A stretch of DNA of 6,260 nt from Alphaproteobacteria bacterium (lineage in GTDB: Bacteria; Pseudomonadota; Alphaproteobacteria; RF32; CAG-239). Positions 1-5,650 of this stretch are shown piece by piece (the stretch's first letter is position 1; each line of letters begins with the position of its first letter). The stretch is from positions 1 through 6,260 of the forward strand of contig DPKR01000056.1 in assembly GCA_003542415.1 (NCBI GenBank), in the 5' to 3' direction. The notes under the pieces are model-generated. The model made no database searches and was not told where the DNA came from. It was given only the letters and a program-made list of their open reading frames with translations. The translations under genes and the position numbers were made by a program.

Positions 1-203
1 CCGTCAAGCAAATATGAACCTGAAGTTGGGGTATCCAAACAGCCTAAAATATTCATCAGCGTTGATTTGCCGGAGCCTGATGGCCCCATGATGGCCACAA
101 ACTCGCCTTTTTCGATTTTAAGGGTGATGCCTTTCAAAATCTCTAAATCAAAACCATCTAAAGGGTATGATTTATGAATATCTTTTAAATCAATCAACGC
201 CAT
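1..203 (-). CDS. MacB/LolD-type ABC transporter ATP-binding protein, N-terminal part (runs off the left edge)
   Basis: This is the first 67 codons of an ABC ATPase. The visible protein starts [15 protein letters not shown] and carries a complete Walker A motif (GPSGSGKST), followed by the [12 protein letters not shown] stretch typical of the MacB/LolD/FtsE class of ATPases. The signature motif, Walker B and any fused permease lie outside the window, so it cannot be told whether this is a full MacB (ATPase plus membrane domain) or a separate ATPase. The start is fixed by AGGAG seven bases before the ATG. It lies 12 bases after the stop of the MacA-like adaptor on the same strand, so the two are almost certainly co-transcribed. 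Expected role (family knowledge): ATP-driven export or extraction from the inner membrane, working with the adaptor and an outer-membrane channel. The substrate is unknown. Confidence 0.9.
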   Translation of the reverse strand, partial: MALIDLKDIHKSYPLDGFDLEILKGITLKIEKGEFVAIMGPSGSGKSTLMNILGCLDTPTSGSYLLD

Positions 204-215
204 CAGCTTTCTCCT

Positions 216-1358
216 TTAGCGCGGCATTCTAAGACGTGCCTTGCCCTCTTTTTCGGCAGATTTTTTAGAAACGATGACAGTGTCTCCCGCTTTGATTTTA
301 TCGGAGATAATTTCGGTGTTGTTGTCATCTGAAATGCCTTCCGTGATGTTAATGCGTTCGGGGGTGCCCTTATTTAAGATCCAGATGCCTTTTTCCTGAT
401 AGCGAGCGTTTTCATCCATATAAAAACGTAAGGCAGCATTTGGCACCAACAAGGCATCATCTTTTTCAGCCGCGACGATTTCAACATTTGCCGTCATGCC
501 TGGTTTGAGCTTCAAATCAGAGTTGTCAATACCGATGATGACGCTGTATGTCACCACATTTGATGTGGTGATGGCCTCGTTTCGAACCTGCTTGACTTCG
601 CCTAAAAATGTGTCATTCGGGAAGCTGTCAACATTGAAGAACACCTTTTGCCCGACAGCGACTTTTGAAATATCGGCTTCAACAACGGAAGCTTCAATTT
701 CCATTTTTGTTAAGTCTTCGGCAACCGAGAAAAGTTCCGGTGTTGAAAAGCTTGCGGCAACTGTTTGGCCGACTTCAACCGATTTGGAAATCACAATGCC
801 GTCAACGGGGGAGGTGATTTTGGTGTATTTGAGCTCCGTCTCGGCAGATTTTAAGGAAGCCTCAGCCTGTTTGACCTGTGCTTTTTGGAGCGCGAGTTGT
901 GCAACGGCGTTGTCATAATTGCGCTGAGCGGATTCAAGCTCTTTATCGGTGGAATATTTTGAGTCTTTTAATTTTTTGATACGGTTTAAGGTTTTTTGAT
1001 AGTAAATAATGTCATTTTCCTGAACTTGCACTTGTGCTTTGGCTATTTCTAAAGCGGCCTCACGTTGGGCAACGGTGGCTTCAAAAACATCGGGGTCAAT
1101 CAAGGCCAAGAGTTCGCCCTCTTTGACCTCAGAGTTGTAGTCAACATAAATTTCTTTGATTGTGCCCGAAACCTGTGTGCCGATGGTGACTGTTGATAAG
1201 GGGTTAATAACACCCGAAGCTGTGACCATCTGCTTAATATGACCGGTTTGAACTTTGGAAGTGACAAGCTCTTCTTTTTCGCCTTTTTTCTTTGCAAAAT
1301 AAAATACGGCCAAGAGCGCAACAATGGCAACAACAATCCATTTGATATATTTTTTCAT
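216..1358 (-). CDS. macA: MacA-like periplasmic adaptor (membrane fusion protein, HlyD/RND-MFP family)
   Basis: This 380-aa protein is close to the usual MacA length. Residues 5-22 form one N-terminal membrane anchor (IKWIVVAIVALLAVFYF), after which the protein is periplasmic. A split lipoyl domain follows: first half about 55-90 (TQVSGTIKEIYVDYNSEVKEG), second half about 178-215 (KITSPVDGIVISKSVEVGQ). Between them, about 94-177, is a Gln/Lys/Ala/Glu-rich coiled-coil hairpin that would reach the outer-membrane channel. A beta-barrel domain (about 218-300, ending LKPGMTANVEI) and a membrane-proximal domain complete the adaptor layout. The start at 1358 is chosen because GAGGAAAA lies just upstream of the ATG. 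A further in-frame ATG at 1451 would add 31 residues ahead of the anchor and has no ribosome site. The next gene is a MacB/LolD-type ATPase, which supports a MacAB-like tripartite exporter. The symbol is by resemblance; the substrate cannot be inferred. Confidence 0.88.
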   Translation of the reverse strand: MKKYIKWIVVAIVALLAVFYFAKKKGEKEELVTSKVQTGHIKQMVTASGVINPLSTVTIGTQVSGTIKEIYVDYNSEVKEGELLALIDPDVFEATVAQREAALEIAKAQVQVQENDIIYYQKTLNRIKKLKDSKYSTDKELESAQRNYDNAVAQLALQKAQVKQAEASLKSAETELKYTKITSPVDGIVISKSVEVGQTVAASFSTPELFSVAEDLTKMEIEASVVEADISKVAVGQKVFFNVDSFPNDTFLGEVKQVRNEAITTSNVVTYSVIIGIDNSDLKLKPGMTANVEIVAAEKDDALLVPNAALRFYMDENARYQEKGIWILNKGTPERINITEGISDDNNTEIISDKIKAGDTVIVSKKSAEKEGKARLRMPR

Positions 1359-1455
1359 AAAGTTTTCCTCATCAAAAATGAATGCACGAAATATATAACG
1401 AAAATAAGGTAAAAAAAGTTCATTTTCCAGAATTTTTTTTGAAATATTCAATTTG

Positions 1456-1485
1456 ATAAATATATGATTTTTCTTATAAATATAT
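1456..1485. repeat. Pair of 10-bp AT-rich direct repeats (ATAAATATAT) 20 bp apart
   Basis: ATAAATATAT occurs at 1456-1465 and again at 1476-1485, exactly 20 bp apart start to start, or about two helical turns, so both copies would face the same side of the helix. They lie between the MacA-like gene and the parS site, ending 4 bp before it. They could be binding sites, part of the upstream DNA of a promoter, or chance in an AT-rich spacer. No function can be assigned from the sequence alone. Confidence 0.4.
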
Positions 1486-1489
1486 AAGA

Positions 1490-1505
1490 TGTTTCACGTG
1501 AAACA
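1490..1505. other. parS: parS centromere-like site (ParB/Spo0J binding site)
   Basis: The 16-bp palindrome TGTTTCACGTGAAACA matches the widely conserved chromosomal parS consensus at every position. ParB dimers load here as a CTP-dependent clamp, spread along flanking DNA, and with ParA and SMC segregate the origin region (family knowledge). It is intergenic, between the divergent MacA-like gene and an unknown gene, which is unusual only in that many parS sites lie inside genes. It implies that this segment belongs to the origin-proximal chromosome domain. parA and parB are not in the window. Confidence 0.9.
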
Positions 1506-1512
1506 TAAGGGC

Positions 1513-1540
1513 TTGACATGGCTTTTGCCATTGATATAAT
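1513..1540 (+). promoter_or_regulatory. Sigma70-type promoter with consensus -35 and -10 for the 245-aa gene
   Basis: TTGACA at 1513-1518 and TATAAT at 1535-1540 are both exact consensus hexamers, separated by 16 bp. Transcription would start near 1547, giving a leader of roughly 80 bases before the chosen ATG at 1630. The -35 box begins 7 bp after the parS site, so ParB bound or spreading from parS could affect this promoter (inference). Confidence 0.8.
1518..1531. repeat. Inverted repeat ATGGC-TTTT-GCCAT inside the promoter spacer
   Basis: A perfect 5-bp inverted repeat with a 4-base centre fills most of the spacer between the -35 and -10 boxes and includes the last base of the -35. The position is where a repressor operator would be expected, but the arms are short and chance is possible. 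Confidence 0.35.
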
Positions 1541-1629
1541 GCGCGATACATTTAATTTAGGTTTATGTCAAATTTTTAATTTATATAGATATGTCGCAAA
1601 TTTCATTTATCAGACGAAAGGAAGATGTT

Positions 1630-2367
1630 ATGGCAGCAACGAAGATATTGTTGCATAATATCGCTTCTGATTATCAGTTTTTAGAGGATCCTCAATTAGG
1701 GTATTTATTTGATCAAGAAACAGGCAAAGAGACACCTGCGTGGGTTGGTAAAGTGCGTGTGAATATGATTACATGTCTTAAAGGTATACGTGACTTTATG
1801 CTTGTTTTTGATGAGGTTGAAGGATGTCTTTTCTTGGATTTTTACTATTTCAGATTGGGATGGTGGGTTTTTAAAGCCTCAGATGATGTATCTTATTGCA
1901 ATCGTTTTATGCAATGCGAGAGTGGAAAAGATTATTTAGGCTCATGGCTGAAAATTAGCTATAAAAAAGCTTGCCTGAGTGAACAAGATGTTTATAAGCT
2001 CTTGTATCGTTGCAAAAGGTACGGCAAAAAACAAATTTTTTCCATCAATCTGAAGGTGAATGAAACAAGAGAAGTGGTTTGGTTAGTCAGATCTCTTGAA
2101 GGCTTGTTGACAGTGCATGTTTTGTCAGGAGATATTGAAAATGCGTATGATTGCGATGTGTTTCTTGATCTTCAAAAAGGTGAAAATTATGCATTGTTTG
2201 ATATCAATACATGGAACATTCAAGACGTTAAAAAACTCTATGCCGTTCAATTTGATGGTCAAAAAATTGTGCAGAAACGTTTATCATGTGCTGAGTTAAA
2301 ATTGCCAGACCTTGCCAATCTTTATCCAATTGAAAAAATCAAAGATCCTTGTTTAACTGCGTTGTAA
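1630..2367 (+). CDS. Hypothetical protein, 245 aa, not recognised
   Basis: I do not recognise this protein. It starts MAATKILLHNIASDYQFLED and has no obvious signal peptide, transmembrane helix, Walker motif or nucleic-acid-binding motif, so it is probably cytoplasmic. It is rich in aromatic residues (for example DFYYFRLGWWVFK near residues 70-82) and has nine cysteines scattered at 49, 66, 90, 96, 115, 128, 175, 220 and 241, not in CxxC pairs. The start at 1630 is chosen because AAAGGAAG lies five bases upstream. An in-frame ATG at 1591 has no ribosome site and would add 13 residues. It stands alone: a consensus promoter upstream and an intrinsic terminator right after the stop make it a single-gene transcript. 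Its neighbour parS gives a location but no function. It is credible as a gene because signals for transcription, translation start and termination all fit. Confidence 0.8.
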   Translation: MAATKILLHNIASDYQFLEDPQLGYLFDQETGKETPAWVGKVRVNMITCLKGIRDFMLVFDEVEGCLFLDFYYFRLGWWVFKASDDVSYCNRFMQCESGKDYLGSWLKISYKKACLSEQDVYKLLYRCKRYGKKQIFSINLKVNETREVVWLVRSLEGLLTVHVLSGDIENAYDCDVFLDLQKGENYALFDINTWNIQDVKKLYAVQFDGQKIVQKRLSCAELKLPDLANLYPIEKIKDPCLTAL

Positions 2368-2397
2368 AAAAAGAGAGCAAAAAGCTCTCTTTTTTTA
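2367..2397. terminator. Bidirectional intrinsic terminator between convergent genes
   Basis: GAGAGC (2373-2378), an AAAAA loop and GCTCTC (2384-2389) form a perfect 6-bp stem, extendable by A-T pairs. A run of seven or more T follows on the plus strand and a matching A run (2366-2372) precedes it. It therefore works in both directions: for the 245-aa gene, whose stop it touches, and for hydG, which ends at 2450 on the other strand. Confidence 0.92.
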
Positions 2398-2449
2398 TTT
2401 ATACTAGAGAGTGGTTCAACGCACTTGTTAATGACAGAAGAAATGAGGG

Positions 2450-3865
2450 TTAGAATCTGAAGTCGCGTTCGCCTTGATTGATGGCTGTTAGGTATTTTTG
2501 CGTTAGTTCTTTGACTTTTTCGCTTTTTACGCGATTTATTTCGCGCGCAATCAGGGCTTCGCCAACCTTTCTTGTTTCAGGTGAGGCATAGTCAACCAAA
2601 AACTCTTTTAAGGTGAGCAAGGCATTCGGGTGGCAACAGTTCAAAATCTGCATTTTTTTGCATAAATCCATAAATCTGTCGCCCGTGCGTCCGGCGCGAT
2701 AGCAAGCTGTGCAAAAGCTCGGGATATAATCCATTTCCATGAGCCATTTGACAACTTCATCAAGCGAGCGTTGATCGCTGACATCAAACTGTTCGCTATC
2801 ATGCGGGCGTTCCTCTTTTTCATAGCCGCCGACAGAGGTGCGCGAACCGCCTGAAATTTGCGAAATACCGTAGTGTATGACACGTTCGCGGCAGGCTTGA
2901 CTTTCACGGGTTGAAATAATCATGCCTGTGTAGGGGGTTGAGATGCGTGTGCAAGCGATGATTTTTGCAAAAATATCATCATCAATGCCGTGCAAAAAGG
3001 CTTTCGGATCGATGTCTGCCGCGTGTTTGAGCCGAGGGAATGAGATGGTGTGCGGGCCGACACCGAATCTGGCCTCTAAATGCTCGGCGTGCATCAAAAG
3101 ACCGGCAAATTCATATTTGTAAGATTCGAGCCCAAACAAAACGCCCAACCCGACATCATCAATGCCGCCCTCCATGGCGCGATCCATTGCTTCTGTGTGA
3201 TAGCAATAGTTATGCTTCGGGCCGGTTGGATGCAAGTATTCATAAGATTCTTTGTTATAAGTTTCTTGAAACAAGATATATGTGCCAATGCCGGCATCAG
3301 CCAACTTTTTATAGTTTTCGACCGTTGTGGCGGCAATGTTGACATTTACCCTGCGGATAGCGCCGTTTTTGTGGTGAATAGAATAAATGGTTTTGATGCA
3401 ATCCAAAATATATTCAATCGGGTTGTTGACAGGATCTTCACCTGCTTCAATGGCAAGGCGTTTGTGGCCCATATCTTGAAGCGCGATAACCTGCTCGCGG
3501 ACTTCTTCCTGGGTCAGCTTTTTACGCGGCATTTCTTTGTTTTTGGCATGATACGGGCAATATCTGCAGCCGTTGACGCAATAGTTTGAAAGATAAAGCG
3601 GGGCAAACAAAACAATGCGGTTGCCGTAAAAATCTTTTTTGAATTGCTCGGCCAAAGCAAACATTTCATCGTTTTTATCTTTGAGCTCGCAGGCAAGCAA
3701 CACACTCGCTTCGCGGTGGTTCAAACCTTTGCGGAGTTTGGCTTTTTCTAAGATTTCATCGATTAATTTGGCATTGGTTTTGTTTTGCTCGGCAAACTCA
3801 AGCGTTGCCAAGATTTCTTCATGGCTGATAAACTCTTCAGCCTTAGAGGATTTGGGGTTATACAT
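2450..3865 (-). CDS. hydG: [FeFe]-hydrogenase maturase HydG (radical SAM tyrosine lyase)
   Basis: HydG cleaves tyrosine with S-adenosylmethionine to p-cresol, CO and cyanide, and assembles the Fe(CO)2(CN)-cysteine unit used for the H-cluster of [FeFe]-hydrogenase (family knowledge). The 471-aa length is typical. The radical SAM cluster motif is CVNGCRYC with cysteines 96, 100 and 103 (CX3CX2C), followed by AGEDP at 141-145, likely a SAM contact, and the conserved GTYILFQETY at 194-203. The C-terminal motif of Cys385, Cys388 and Cys411 (CX2CX22C, in CTACYRAGRTGDRFM...CHPNA) binds the second cluster carrying the dangler iron. This motif separates HydG from its relative ThiH. AAGGAAG lies before the ATG. 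The gene follows the TM1266-type gene by 59 bases, so the two share a promoter at 4198-4226. HydE, HydF and the hydrogenase are not in this window. All catalytic cysteines are present, so it should be functional. Confidence 0.97.
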   Translation of the reverse strand: MYNPKSSKAEEFISHEEILATLEFAEQNKTNAKLIDEILEKAKLRKGLNHREASVLLACELKDKNDEMFALAEQFKKDFYGNRIVLFAPLYLSNYCVNGCRYCPYHAKNKEMPRKKLTQEEVREQVIALQDMGHKRLAIEAGEDPVNNPIEYILDCIKTIYSIHHKNGAIRRVNVNIAATTVENYKKLADAGIGTYILFQETYNKESYEYLHPTGPKHNYCYHTEAMDRAMEGGIDDVGLGVLFGLESYKYEFAGLLMHAEHLEARFGVGPHTISFPRLKHAADIDPKAFLHGIDDDIFAKIIACTRISTPYTGMIISTRESQACRERVIHYGISQISGGSRTSVGGYEKEERPHDSEQFDVSDQRSLDEVVKWLMEMDYIPSFCTACYRAGRTGDRFMDLCKKMQILNCCHPNALLTLKEFLVDYASPETRKVGEALIAREINRVKSEKVKELTQKYLTAINQGERDFRF

Positions 3866-3924
3866 ATATCTTCCTTTCTTATGGGTCAGAAAAAAATCTT
3901 TCCCGTCAGTTACAAGTTAAAAAC

Positions 3925-4170
3925 TTAAAGTTTGGAATAAACCGTTTGGGTAGAAACATCTTTTAAGGCGCCGATTTTGCCCGACATTGCAGAGATCACA
4001 TCTTGCGGGGCATCAACAGCAATGGAGATGATGTTGATGGCTTTAGGCTTATAGGGCAAGCCCATGCGGCCGATGATATACTGCCCGTATTCATGCAAAA
4101 TCTCGTTGATTTTTGCAGAAGATGCGCGGTCTTTAACCAAAATCGCAATGATGGCAACACGTGTTTCCAT
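3925..4170 (-). CDS. TM1266-family ACT-like protein (putative iron-only hydrogenase system regulator)
   Basis: This 81-aa protein begins METRVAIIAILVKDRASSAKINEIL and ends KDVSTQTVYSKL. The pattern fits the small TM1266 family (putative iron-only hydrogenase system regulator): a beta-alpha-beta-beta-alpha-beta ACT/NikR-like fold with HEYGQYIIGRMGLPY in the middle and IISIAVDAPQDVISAMSGKIG towards the end. The family is known mainly from its repeated position beside HydE, HydF, HydG and [FeFe]-hydrogenase genes. Its molecular role, a suggested regulator or ligand sensor, is not proven, and it has no DNA-binding domain of its own. Here it is the first gene of a two-gene operon with hydG, behind a near-consensus promoter and a GAAAGGA ribosome site. 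The pairing supports both calls. Confidence 0.9.
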   Translation of the reverse strand: METRVAIIAILVKDRASSAKINEILHEYGQYIIGRMGLPYKPKAINIISIAVDAPQDVISAMSGKIGALKDVSTQTVYSKL

Positions 4171-4197
4171 AAGTTTTATTCCTTTCTTTGAAGAAGA

Positions 4198-4226
4198 TTT
4201 ATAATCATTGAAGTTTTAAGTGTCAA
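4198..4226 (-). promoter_or_regulatory. Sigma70-type promoter of the TM1266-like/hydG operon
   Basis: Read on the minus strand, TTGACA (4226-4221) and TATAAA (4203-4198) are separated by exactly 17 bp, one mismatch from consensus overall. Transcription would begin near 4191, about 20 bases before the ATG at 4170. No clear operator (FNR- or Fur-like palindrome) overlaps it, so oxygen or iron control is not visible. Confidence 0.8.
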
Positions 4227-4248
4227 GAGTTGTTCTTTTTTATTAAGC

Positions 4249-4277
4249 TTGTTTTTTAAAAATTTTTGCTGTATTGT
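4249..4277 (+). promoter_or_regulatory. Probable sigma70-type promoter of the TIM-barrel gene
   Basis: TTGTTT (4249-4254) and TATTGT (4272-4277) are 17 bp apart. Each hexamer departs from consensus, so this is a moderate promoter at best. Transcription would start near 4284, about 18 bases before the ATG at 4302, which fits the ribosome site. It lies back to back with the hydG operon promoter. Confidence 0.5.
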
Positions 4278-4301
4278 AAGAAAAATTTGATGGAGAAGAA
4301 G

Positions 4302-5072
4302 ATGCGTTTAAAAACAATTGTTTGTTCAGGGGTTAACGAAAAAAACAGTATTGATGAGGCTGTTCAATTTTTGAAACAATATCCGAATGTTGAGTTTGGG
4401 GTGCAATGTTCGCCAAAAAAAGCAGGCTTTGGCACAGCGCGTTATGCTTGGCTCAAAGAACTTTCTTCAAAGCTTGATGAACAAAAAATTAAATGGCGTG
4501 TGGCGCTCCATTTGAATGAGGGGTTTGTGACCTCTTTTTGCGAAGGCAAAGTGGCCGATGAAGTTGCTGAACTCTTAAAAGAAAGCGAGGCGATCGGGCG
4601 TTTGCAACTCAACTTTAAGATCGGGCGAGAGGTGTTCGGCACCAAAAAAGTGCCTGATATTCATCTGCTTACAAAATCAATCAACGAGGTTCAAGGCCAC
4701 CAAATCATTGTTTCGGCCAGCAATGCGAATTTGGCATATATTCAAAAGATGCATTATCAAGGTTTGAAATTTGACGCGCTTTTTGATGATTCGTTTGGTG
4801 AGGGGATTTTGCCCGATGTGCGGAAATCTCCGCTTTTTGATGATGTGTTGCAAGGATATGCCGGCGGGATTTCGCCTGAAAATGTTGTGGGCGAGCTTGG
4901 AAAAATAGCAAAGGTTGCAAACACTGATGTGTTTATTGATGCCGAAGGCAAGCTCAAAGAAGATGGGACATTTTCATTTGAAAAAGCGGCAAGATATGTG
5001 CAAAATGCGCTAAATTGGCAACAATTTCAAGGTTTACAGCAATTTCAAGCAAAAGGCGGGCAAGAAAAATAA
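4302..5072 (+). CDS. Predicted TIM-barrel protein, distantly like phosphoribosylanthranilate isomerase (TrpF)
   Basis: The 256-aa protein reads as eight strand-helix units: KTIVCSGV (4-11), VEFGVQCS (30-37), WRVALHL (65-71), RLQLNF (100-105), QIIVSASN (134-141), FDALFDDS (157-164), VLQGYAGGI (182-190) and DVFIDAEG (209-216). The start VCSG with Cys8, the acidic FDALFDD strand, and GYAGGISPENVVGEL followed by a final FSFEKAARYVQNAL helix recall TrpF, where a Cys and an Asp are catalytic and SGG.TP.NV binds phosphate. The middle does not match TrpF well, so the reaction is unknown and true TrpF activity is doubtful; no other trp gene is nearby. The tail (237-256) is Gln-rich with a doubled QQFQ. 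The start is set by GGAG six bases before the ATG. Earlier in-frame starts at 4266 (TTG) and 4290 lie at or next to the promoter. It is a single-gene transcript diverging from the hydG operon. Confidence 0.75.
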   Translation: MRLKTIVCSGVNEKNSIDEAVQFLKQYPNVEFGVQCSPKKAGFGTARYAWLKELSSKLDEQKIKWRVALHLNEGFVTSFCEGKVADEVAELLKESEAIGRLQLNFKIGREVFGTKKVPDIHLLTKSINEVQGHQIIVSASNANLAYIQKMHYQGLKFDALFDDSFGEGILPDVRKSPLFDDVLQGYAGGISPENVVGELGKIAKVANTDVFIDAEGKLKEDGTFSFEKAARYVQNALNWQQFQGLQQFQAKGGQEK

Positions 5073-5079
5073 TTTGTAG

Positions 5080-5120
5080 ATGCTTTGACGATTCCTGACG
5101 GAATCGAGGCGTGACTTTTT
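5080..5120 (+). terminator. Probable intrinsic terminator of the TIM-barrel gene, reaching the def stop codon
   Basis: A perfect 7-bp stem, CGATTCC (5089-5095) and GGAATCG (5100-5106) around a TGAC loop, extends through a 3-base bulge by six further pairs (ATGCTT 5080-5085 with AGGCGT 5107-5112, two of them G-T). TTTTT follows at 5116-5120, three bases after the stem, so the geometry is slightly loose. The T run overlaps the stop codon of def on the other strand. In the minus direction no T run directly follows the hairpin, so termination of def here is less certain. Confidence 0.65.
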
Positions 5121-5646
5121 ATTTTTCGTTTCTTGCTTTTTCAAGCTTTTTGAGGAGCATGTTTCGTTTCAAGCGGCTCAAGTGGTCGATATATAAAATG
5201 CCGTCTAAGTGGTCGATTTCATGTTGCAAGATAACAGACAAATAGTCTTCAGCCTCAATTTCTTTTTCGGAACCGTTTTTATCTTGATAACGGACTTTGA
5301 TTTTTTGATGGCGCTCAACATCGGCTCGTTGGTTGGGTAAAGACAAGCAACCCTCGCAAAAGAAAATCGTTTCTTCGGATTTATAAACAATTTGCGGGTT
5401 GACTAAAGCCATCGGATTGCCTTTTTGATGGTTGCCGTTTTCATCTTCTTCCTGTTCGGCGTCAAGGACAATTATGCGCTTTGAAACACCAACCTGAGGA
5501 GCGGCAAGACCTGCGCCGTGATCAGCATACATTGTTTCCAGCATATCGCTTAAAAATGTGCGCAAATCATCATCAAATTTTGTGACAGGTTCGGCTTTTT
5601 GACGCAAAATCGGATCAGGATATTCATATAAAGGCAAAAGACTCAT
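5119..5646 (-). CDS. def: Peptide deformylase
   Basis: This 175-aa metalloenzyme removes the formyl group from the N-terminal methionine of new proteins at the ribosome exit. All three family motifs are intact: GAGLAAPQ (44-51), EGCLS (98-102, Cys100 as metal ligand) and HEIDH (142-146, His142 and His146 as ligands, Glu143 catalytic). It is the short iron-type bacterial form with a basic helical tail (LSRLKRNMLLKKLEKARNEK). The insert EQEEDENGNHQKGNP (64-78) makes the loop before the second motif long and acidic, as far as I can judge. The start is 4 bases after the nusB stop, and AAGGAAA spanning the last nusB codons is its ribosome site, so it is co-transcribed and perhaps translationally coupled. 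fmt, often next to def, is not downstream; the next gene is convergent. Confidence 0.97.
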   Translation of the reverse strand: MSLLPLYEYPDPILRQKAEPVTKFDDDLRTFLSDMLETMYADHGAGLAAPQVGVSKRIIVLDAEQEEDENGNHQKGNPMALVNPQIVYKSEETIFFCEGCLSLPNQRADVERHQKIKVRYQDKNGSEKEIEAEDYLSVILQHEIDHLDGILYIDHLSRLKRNMLLKKLEKARNEK

Positions 5647-5650
5647 TTCT

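Noticed and set aside
496..918. 140-codon plus-strand frame opposite the MacA-like gene
   Set aside because: A Ser/Thr-rich shadow of the adaptor gene, with no ribosome site or recognisable domain.
1359..1451. Longer MacA-like start at 1451 (31 extra residues)
   Set aside because: No ribosome site there, the extra residues precede the membrane anchor and are not adaptor-like, and the ATG at 1358 has a good GAGGA site.
1359..1629. Replication origin in the AT-rich spacer beside parS
   Set aside because: No DnaA box (TTATNCACA type) is visible on either strand and no dnaA, hemE or other origin-linked gene is present; parS alone does not mark the origin itself.
2398..2449. Possible small RNA or extra gene between the convergent terminator and hydG
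   Set aside because: The 52 bases hold no convincing promoter, hairpin or reading frame.
2900..2925. Second parS-like sequence (TTTCACGGGTTGAAA)
   Set aside because: It departs from the consensus at the central CACGTG and lies inside hydG codons, so it is likely chance.
3040..3589. Overlapping plus-strand open frames of 100 and 169 codons opposite hydG
   Set aside because: They lie wholly within the coding strand opposite a clear HydG with all conserved motifs, and have no recognisable domains or expression signals.
4266..4301. TTG start at 4266 for the TIM-barrel gene
   Set aside because: It lies upstream of the probable -10 box, so it would not be transcribed; the ATG at 4302 has GGAG at the right distance.
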